Shown: piece by piece, positions 58,675 to 64,000 of the stretch
Position numbering within the stretch: the first letter of the stretch is position 1
How the letters are laid out: the number at the start of each line of letters is the position of its first letter
Assembly: GCF_002081715.1 (NCBI RefSeq)
Contig: NZ_MUKP01000018.1
Coordinates: forward strand, 39,600-103,599
Direction: 5' to 3'
Length of the DNA stretch: 64,000 bases
Origin: Nocardia donostiensis
GTDB lineage: Bacteria; Actinomycetota; Actinomycetes; Mycobacteriales; Mycobacteriaceae
Position numbers and translations under genes: made by a program
The notes under the pieces: model-generated
What the model was told of the DNA's origin: nothing
What the model saw: the letters and a program-made list of their open reading frames with translations, nothing else
Database searches by the model: none

Positions 58675-60009
58675 ATGGGCGTTGTCCCGCGTCGGTCCGG
58701 CGAGGCCGCGCCGCGTGCCCCGCGGCCGGCGCTGGCTCATGCGATCGCTGCGGGCATCGGCTTCGAACGCTATTTCCGGTGGCGCCGCGAACGTGACGGC
58801 GACCCGTTCCGGTTGCGGTTCCCCGGTCTCGGTGCGGTGCTGTTCACCGGTATCCAGGAAGGCGCTAGAGAGGTGTTCCGCAGCCCGGTGCACACAGTCG
58901 AGCCGCCGCGGCCCAACCCCATCGAACCGCTGGTCGGCACCGCCTCGCTGATTCTCACCAACGGCGACCGGCACCGACAGGACCGCGCGCTGCTTGCCCC
59001 CGCCTTCCATCCCGCTCAGCTGCAGCATTACGGCACGGTGATCCAGGAGGCCGCCCTGCGGGAAATGTCGGGGCGCTGGCACCCCGGCGGCCGGATCGAT
59101 GCGCGCACCGCCGCGACCGCCATCACACTGCAGGTGATCCTCACCGCGGTGTTCGGTGTCGCCAAGGAACGCCACGCCGCCTACACCGCCGCCATCGCCG
59201 ACTTCCTCGGCAGTTTCACCGGTCCGCTGATGCTGGCCCCCGCGCTGCGCCACGGCGTGCTCGGGCGGGCGCCATGGGACCGATTCGTCACCGCCAGGGA
59301 CCGCCTGGACCAGCTACTGCTCGCCGATATCGCGCGCAGACGCCGCCGCGGCGCCGTCACCCCCGATATCCTCACCCTGCTGCTGAGCTGCCGCTACGAC
59401 GACGGAACGGCGATCACCGACGCGGATCTGTGTGACCAGTTGCGGACCCTGCTCGTTGCAGGCCATGACACCACCGCCAACACCCTGGCCTGGGCGATGT
59501 GGCGGGTCTACGGCGACCCGGCGGTGTCGGCGCAGTTGCGGGCGGAGCTGCGATCAGCGGGCCCCGTAGCGCAGACGGCCCCCGCGGGGTTGCCTTACCT
59601 GAACGCGGTATGCCGAGAGACGCTGCGGTTACATCCGGCGGTGCCGATCGTGCTGCGCCGGGTCGCGGCCCCGACGCTGCTGCGGGGTGCACCGCTGGCG
59701 GCGGGCGAGGTGATGGGGGTCGCGCTGCCGCTGCTGCACTCCGACCCGGCGGTGTGGGCCGAACCCGAGCTGTTCCGGCCTGCACGTTTCCTCCGGCACC
59801 GGTACAGCCCGTTCGAGTTCGCCCCGTTCGGCGGCGGGCATCGCCGCTGTCTCGGGGCCGCGTTCGCCGAATTCGAACTCCGAGTCGCGCTGGCCACCAT
59901 CGCGGCCGGAGCGAATCTGCGGCCGGTGCCGGGACGGGCGCCGCGGTCACGGCCACACGGGATCGCCACCCGGCCGAGCCGACCGTTGCTGTTCGACGTG
60001 ATCTCGTGA
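58675..60009 (+). CDS. Cytochrome P450
   Basis: A 444-residue P450. The ATG at 58675 gives MGVVPRRSGEAAPRAPRP; an open frame continues upstream but is not P450-like. Motifs are the I-helix LLVAGHDTTANTLAWA, ExxR in CRETLRLHPAVP, the PxRF-type FRPARFLRHR and the heme loop FGGGHRRCLGAAFAEFE with the ligand Cys near residue 393. The family looks like mycobacterial CYP135/CYP138-type enzymes. There is no ferredoxin or reductase gene beside it, so electron partners are elsewhere. The substrate is unknown. Confidence 0.92.
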   Translation: MGVVPRRSGEAAPRAPRPALAHAIAAGIGFERYFRWRRERDGDPFRLRFPGLGAVLFTGIQEGAREVFRSPVHTVEPPRPNPIEPLVGTASLILTNGDRHRQDRALLAPAFHPAQLQHYGTVIQEAALREMSGRWHPGGRIDARTAATAITLQVILTAVFGVAKERHAAYTAAIADFLGSFTGPLMLAPALRHGVLGRAPWDRFVTARDRLDQLLLADIARRRRRGAVTPDILTLLLSCRYDDGTAITDADLCDQLRTLLVAGHDTTANTLAWAMWRVYGDPAVSAQLRAELRSAGPVAQTAPAGLPYLNAVCRETLRLHPAVPIVLRRVAAPTLLRGAPLAAGEVMGVALPLLHSDPAVWAEPELFRPARFLRHRYSPFEFAPFGGGHRRCLGAAFAEFELRVALATIAAGANLRPVPGRAPRSRPHGIATRPSRPLLFDVIS

Positions 60010-60474
60010 TCTATCTCACCAAACGGTTTACGACACATAGCGGATGGGAGCAGTGGCGGGCTCGCCGCCCGCCCGGACTCGCCGATGCCAGCGGCGGTTT
60101 CCCCGTGCGGCGGTCCCACCGCCCCGGCAGTGCCCTGTAACACAGGGAATCAACTATCGCTATGACCGAAAATCGCGGGTAGATCCGGCCGCTCCCGGCC
60201 GGTAGGAATGGTCGACGGGGCGGTAGGCGCAGCCGAACGAACCACACGTGCCGATGTACACCGGGTCGTGAGCAGCCGGTCGGGGCCGCTTCGAAACAAG
60301 CTCCACGACGTCCGTGGGCGCTCCCGGAACAACGATGAGCATCCACGGCTGACCGCGTGCGCGCCGGACGTGGAGCCAGTTCCGCGAGCCCCGCGATTCG
60401 TCGTGGGGTTGCTGCACAGGACGCACCGGACTCACAAAGCTCGGACGTCGATGAGTCGAATGGACGAAGAACGT
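60010..60474. other. Intergenic region upstream of the L,D-transpeptidase gene
   Basis: This 465-base gap contains a small hairpin, CCCTGT-AAC-ACAGGG, near 60132. No gene or known RNA family was recognised. The open frame that runs into the transpeptidase gene has no ribosome site before about 60450. Confidence 0.5.
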
Positions 60475-61365
60475 ATGGATGCCGTCAAGAACACCGAGTC
60501 ACAGCCGGCCCGCAGCCGGGGCACGCACCGGCTACGCAAGGGCGTGCTGTTGACCGCCGCGATCGCCGCGACGGGCGCCTTGTTCGTCGCCCCCGCGCAG
60601 GCGAACCCGAACCTGCCCTCCGGCTCGGCGTCGGGTATCACCGAGCCGACGCCGCCGCAGGCCAACTTCGCCCCGCCCGCGATCAGCCCGGGCGAGGGGC
60701 AGAACGTCGGCATCGCGCAGCCGATCATCATCAACTTCAAGGAGCCGGTGAGCGACCGCGCGACCGCGGAGAAGTTCATCACGATCACCTCCTCGAATCC
60801 GGTGCCCGGTCACTTCTACTGGTTCAGTGATAAGCAGGTGCGCTGGCGACCCAACGAGTTCTGGCCTGCCGAGACCGATGTCGTGGTGGAGGCGGGCGGG
60901 AGCCGCCGCGCCTTCCGGATCGGCGATGCGATGATCGCCACCGCCGACGACAACACCAAGACCATCACGGTCACCCGTAACGGCGAGGTGATCCGCACCA
61001 TGCCGACGTCGATGGGCAAACCCGGCTACGAGACCCCCAACGGCACCTATATCGTCGGCGAGCAGCGCCGCGAAATGGTGATGGACTCCTCCACCTACGG
61101 TGTCCCGATCGACGACCCCGAGGGCTACAAACTCGATGTCGAGTACGCGACCCGGATCTCCAACAGCGGTATCTTCGTGCACGCCGCACCCTGGTCGGTG
61201 GCCCAGCAGGGTGTTTCCAACGCCAGCCACGGCTGCCTCAACTTGAGCACCGAGGACGCCAAATGGTTCTTCGAGAACTTCGACGCCGGTGATGCGGTGA
61301 TCGTGCAGAACACCGAGGGCGGCACTCTCAATGCCCTCGACGGTCTGGGCGACTGGAACGCCTGA
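60475..61365 (+). CDS. L,D-transpeptidase with Ig-like domains
   Basis: A protein of about 296 residues. ATGs at 60451, 60460 and 60475 are all in frame; the last has GAAGAA upstream. The signal peptide (LLTAAIAATGALFVAPAQANP) is followed by an Ig-like (BIg5) domain at about 60-150: VGIAQPIIINFKEPVSDRATAEKFITITSSNPVPGHFYWFSDKQVRWRP. The YkuD catalytic domain follows, with His in IFVHAAPWSVAQQG and the Cys motif NASHGCLNLST. It forms 3-3 cross-links in peptidoglycan, which dominate in mycobacteria and relatives, and resembles mycobacterial LdtMt enzymes. Confidence 0.93.
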   Translation: MDAVKNTESQPARSRGTHRLRKGVLLTAAIAATGALFVAPAQANPNLPSGSASGITEPTPPQANFAPPAISPGEGQNVGIAQPIIINFKEPVSDRATAEKFITITSSNPVPGHFYWFSDKQVRWRPNEFWPAETDVVVEAGGSRRAFRIGDAMIATADDNTKTITVTRNGEVIRTMPTSMGKPGYETPNGTYIVGEQRREMVMDSSTYGVPIDDPEGYKLDVEYATRISNSGIFVHAAPWSVAQQGVSNASHGCLNLSTEDAKWFFENFDAGDAVIVQNTEGGTLNALDGLGDWNA

Positions 61366-61406
61366 CATAGGGGCCGCGGATGATCGCGGGCCTGCGCACT
61401 CCGCTG

Positions 61407-61437
61407 ACGGCGGCGCCCCACCTCGGGGCGCCGCCGT
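61407..61437 (+). terminator. Terminator of the L,D-transpeptidase gene
   Basis: A 13-bp perfect stem (61407-61419 with 61425-61437), 5-nt loop, followed by TGTTGTCAC. It lies between the plus-strand transpeptidase and the convergent M13 peptidase. Confidence 0.85.
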
Positions 61438-61467
61438 TGTTGTCACCGACTCATCGCGCCGACCGGC

Positions 61468-63468
61468 TCACCAGATCTTGACCCGCTCGGCGGGGGCCAG
61501 ATACAGCGCGTCACCCGGAGCGAGATCGAATGCCTCATGGAAGGCGTCGATATTGCGAACCACCGCATTGCAGCGGAACTCGGGCGGGGAGTGCGGGTCG
61601 ACGGCCAGACGACGCACCGCCTCCTCGGGACGAACCTTGGTACGCCAGACCTGCGCCCAGCCGAAGAACACCCGCTGCAGCCCGGTCAGCCCGTCGAGTA
61701 CGGGGGGTTCGTCGCCGTTCAACGAGATCCGATACGCCGCCAAGGCGATCGAGAGCCCACCCAGGTCGCCGATGTTCTCGCCGATCGTGAATTCGCCGTT
61801 GACCTTCTGCTCATCGGGCAGATCTTTCGGCGACAGCACATCGTACTGCTCTATCAACGCCCTGGTCCGCTTGCCGAATTCAGCCCGATCGATATCGGTC
61901 CACCAGTCGACCATATTGCCGTCGCCGTCGTATTTGGCGCCCTGATCGTCGAAGCCGTGGCCGATCTCATGGCCGATCACCGCACCGATCCCGCCGTAAT
62001 TGGCGGCGTCGTCGGCGTTCATATCGAAGAACGGCGGCTGCAGGATCGCGGCCGGGAAGACGATCTCGTTCATGCCCGGGTTGTAGTAGGCGTTGACGGT
62101 CTGCGGGGTCATGAACCATTCGTCACGGTCGACGGGACCGCCCAGTTTGTTCATATCGCGGTCGTGTTCTGCGGCGAACCCGCGCCGGTAGTTGCCCACC
62201 AGATCGGCCGGGTCGACACGCACCGCGGAATAGTCGCGCCAGCGATCCGGGTAACCGATCTTGGGCGTGAACTTCTCGAGTTTGGCCAGCGCGGCCCGCC
62301 TGGTTTCCGGACTCATCCACTCCAGCTCGGAGATATTGCGCCGGTAGGCCTCCTGCAGGTTGGCGACCAGCTCCACCATCCTGGCCTTGGCCTCCGGCGG
62401 GAAATGTTCGGCCACATACAGTTTGCCGACCGCCTCGCCAAGCAGGTCCTGGACCAGCGAAACACCACGCTTCCAGCGTTCCCGGTTCTCCTCGGCGCCG
62501 GTCAGGGTACGGCCGTAGAAGTCGAAATTCTCTTCCACCAGCGCCTCGGTGAGGAAGGCCGCGCGCGAATGCAGTACCCGCCACAGCGCCCACACCTGCC
62601 ATTCGGCGAGCGGTTCACCCGCCCACACCCGCACGAACTCTTGGACGAAGCTCGGCTGGCGCACCACGATTTCGGCGAACAACTCCGGTCCGTCGGCATC
62701 GACGCCTTCGGACAGGCCGCGCGTCCACTCGGCCCAGTCGAATTCGGGGTACTCGGCGACCAGCGCATCGAAAGTGGTGAGATTGTAGCTGAGCTCGGCG
62801 TCCCGGCGGCGCACCACGTCCCAATGCCCGGCCGCGAGCTTGCGCTCCAGTTCGAATACCCGCCGACCCGGTTCGGCGGGTAACAGGCCCGCAATCGAGG
62901 GATCGGCGGCGGCCAGCGCGAACATTCGATCGATATGCTCGATGTATTTCGCCCTGACCTCGGCGTACTCGTCGGCCCGGTAATACGACTCGTCGGGCAA
63001 CCCGATCCCGGACTGGGTGCCGTGCACCAGGTAACGCTGCGAGTTCTTGTCGTCGGTGTCGACATATACCGCCAGCGCGCCCGGCACCCCATTGCGCTGC
63101 ATTCGCCCGAGCAGCCCGGCGAACGCACTGTGATCGGTTACCGCGGCGACCTCGGCGAGTTCGGCTGCGATCGGGCGCAGTCCGGCGGCTTCGACCGCGG
63201 CGGTGTCCATGAAGGAGGCATACAGGGCGGCGATCTTGCCCGCATCGCTGTCCGGTTCGCCCGTCGCGTGCTGGATGATCGCCTTGACGTCCAGCTCCGC
63301 CTGGTCGTAGAGCTTCCGGAAGGCTCCGTCGACCGCTCGGTCGGCCGGTATCGCGTGGGAGTCCAGCCAAGCGCCGTTGACGTGCGCGAACAGATCGTCC
63401 TGCACCCGCACGGCCGGGTCGAGGTAGGTGAGATCGATGCCGGAGACAATGGTCGGTTCGGAAGTCAC
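61468..63468 (-). CDS. M13-family zinc metallopeptidase (neprilysin-like)
   Basis: A 666-residue enzyme; the GTG at 63468 (MTSEPTIVSGIDLTYLDP) is chosen because upstream sequence is not family-like. The start of the M13 domain is QDDLFAHVNGAWLDSHAIPADR. The zinc site is VIGHEIGHGFDDQGAKYDGDG with the third ligand Glu in TIGENIGDLGGLSIA. NAYYNPGMNEIVFPAAILQPPFFD binds substrate backbone. The end, FRCNAVVRNIDAFHEAFDLAPGDALYLAPAERVKIW, keeps the family C-terminus. No signal peptide or membrane segment is present, as in other bacterial cytosolic M13 enzymes such as mycobacterial Zmp1. It is a peptide oligopeptidase. Confidence 0.93.
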   Translation of the reverse strand: MTSEPTIVSGIDLTYLDPAVRVQDDLFAHVNGAWLDSHAIPADRAVDGAFRKLYDQAELDVKAIIQHATGEPDSDAGKIAALYASFMDTAAVEAAGLRPIAAELAEVAAVTDHSAFAGLLGRMQRNGVPGALAVYVDTDDKNSQRYLVHGTQSGIGLPDESYYRADEYAEVRAKYIEHIDRMFALAAADPSIAGLLPAEPGRRVFELERKLAAGHWDVVRRRDAELSYNLTTFDALVAEYPEFDWAEWTRGLSEGVDADGPELFAEIVVRQPSFVQEFVRVWAGEPLAEWQVWALWRVLHSRAAFLTEALVEENFDFYGRTLTGAEENRERWKRGVSLVQDLLGEAVGKLYVAEHFPPEAKARMVELVANLQEAYRRNISELEWMSPETRRAALAKLEKFTPKIGYPDRWRDYSAVRVDPADLVGNYRRGFAAEHDRDMNKLGGPVDRDEWFMTPQTVNAYYNPGMNEIVFPAAILQPPFFDMNADDAANYGGIGAVIGHEIGHGFDDQGAKYDGDGNMVDWWTDIDRAEFGKRTRALIEQYDVLSPKDLPDEQKVNGEFTIGENIGDLGGLSIALAAYRISLNGDEPPVLDGLTGLQRVFFGWAQVWRTKVRPEEAVRRLAVDPHSPPEFRCNAVVRNIDAFHEAFDLAPGDALYLAPAERVKIW

Positions 63469-63514
63469 ACCAACCAGTATGCCGGTGGGGTCGGTCCCAG
63501 CAGCGGTCTCGAGG

Positions 63515-63898
63515 TCAGCTGGGCAGGTCGAGGCGATCGAATTCGCCGTCGCAGGCGCCTGCCAGGAAGGCGCCCCATTCGGCGGCGGTGAAAACGAGCG
63601 CGGTACCGCCATAGCGCAGCGTGGTGCTGCCGTCGGCGCCGGTGCAGGCGCTCAGCTCACCGTCGGCGGCGCCGCGATGGGTCACAGTGCGGAGGAACGC
63701 GGTCCATTCGCCTGCGGTGACTGTGATGACGGGCTCCGCCCCGCGCCGTTGGGCAAGATGGCGACGAAATTTGCTGTCCCGAATCAGCACCACCCCCCTG
63801 TCGAACCGCACCTCCACGCACTGGTTGCCGTTATTGGATCGGGTCGAGGTGAACCAGCCGGTGACGTCGCGCCGGCGGTCAGCAGCGGTGGTGGCCAT
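63515..63898 (-). CDS. Tandem DUF397 protein
   Basis: A 127-residue protein with two DUF397 units. Unit 1 is GWFTSTRSNNGNQCVEVRFDRGVVLIRDSKFRR, then VITVTAGEWTAFLRTV. Unit 2 is shorter: GELSACTGADGSTTLRYGGTALVFTAAEWGAFLAGACDGEFDRL. The RDSK and FTxxEWxAFLxGxxxGEFD signatures are clear. It lies 8 bp after the stop of the partial regulator gene on the same strand, so it forms an operon with that regulator. DUF397 is usually single; a double unit is less common. Confidence 0.87.
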   Translation of the reverse strand: MATTAADRRRDVTGWFTSTRSNNGNQCVEVRFDRGVVLIRDSKFRRHLAQRRGAEPVITVTAGEWTAFLRTVTHRGAADGELSACTGADGSTTLRYGGTALVFTAAEWGAFLAGACDGEFDRLDLPS

Positions 63899-63906
63899 AT
63901 CCGATT

Positions 63907-64000
63907 TTAACCGTCGGCATACCTTCTGATCAGGGATAACGAGTCGGCACGGGTGAAGGAGAGCTCCAGCGCCCGCGCATAGGCGTAGCTCAGATCACGC
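63907..64000 (-). CDS. Partial XRE/DUF5753 regulator (C-terminal end)
   Basis: The minus strand from the window edge to a TAA at 63907-63909 encodes RDLSYAYARALELSFTRADS, then LSLIRRYADG and the stop. This is the typical C-terminal helix of DUF5753 HTH regulators ('...AL...ESLxLIxxxA'). With the following double-DUF397 gene it forms a second regulator pair like that at 24039-25219. Only about 30 residues are inside the window, so the HTH cannot be seen. Confidence 0.65.
   Translation of the reverse strand, partial: RDLSYAYARALELSFTRADSLSLIRRYADG

Overview
The window is high-GC actinobacterial DNA, most likely from Nocardia or a close relative in the Mycobacteriales. The evidence is a complete ten-gene mce operon (YrbEA-YrbEB-MceA to F plus two Mce-associated proteins), a mycobacterial-type Sdh1 operon preceded by its usual small upstream gene, a DinB2-type polymerase, a kinase/EmbR-like pair, and XRE (DUF5753)/DUF397 regulator pairs. 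No rRNA, tRNA, CRISPR array, transposase or complete mobile element was seen.

Layout. (1) 1-8.5 kb: a compact lipid/polyketide locus. A partial metallo-hydrolase-like gene on the minus strand diverges from a translationally coupled free ACP, a single-module PKS (KS-AT-DH-KR-ACP, 2020 aa) and a fatty-acyl-AMP ligase. (2) 8.5-18 kb: cell-envelope and regulatory genes. These are an S4 RNA-binding protein, an NlpC/P60 hydrolase with a hairpin leader, three related small secreted proteins in a locally lower-GC stretch, an AAA ATPase, a secreted peptidoglycan-binding protein, and an operon of a membrane Ser/Thr kinase with an external peptidoglycan-binding domain followed by an EmbR-like FHA regulator. 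(3) 18-24 kb: an alpha/beta hydrolase, then the succinate dehydrogenase 1 operon with candidate CRP sites. (4) 24-37.6 kb: mixed functions, including an XRE/DUF397 pair, two overlapping small ORFs, an AlkA-like glycosylase, a large FAD/Fe-S oxidoreductase, an ABC exporter, a LOG-like protein, an rmlB remnant abutting a TetR gene, that regulator's divergent membrane-protein target with three 19-bp operators, DinB2, a DUF1707 protein and a PaaI thioesterase. (5) 37.8-45.3 kb: Lon protease with a HAIR-like site, a DUF445-type membrane protein, a TIGR03084-type enzyme, a secreted protein, an SRPBCC protein and RNase HI. (6) 45.4-55.8 kb: the mce lipid-import operon, minus strand. (7) 56-64 kb: secreted and envelope proteins (S1 protease, LppU-like lipoprotein, L,D-transpeptidase), a cytochrome P450, an M13 metallopeptidase, a double-DUF397 protein and the tail of a second DUF5753 regulator.

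The most unusual points are: in-frame minisatellites in three unrelated proteins (60 bp in the PKS, 27 bp in the kinase, 36 bp in a Mce-associated protein); a hydrophilic insertion within the PKS ketoreductase structural subdomain; the kinase/EmbR operon with a peptidoglycan-binding sensor; the three-member secreted family; the triple TetR operator next to a gene-fragment junction; Gln at the steric-gate position of the DinB2-type polymerase; and CRP-like sites upstream of both sdh transcription units. Coordinates come from reading frames and start-site judgement; all family assignments are by motif recognition, with no database search.
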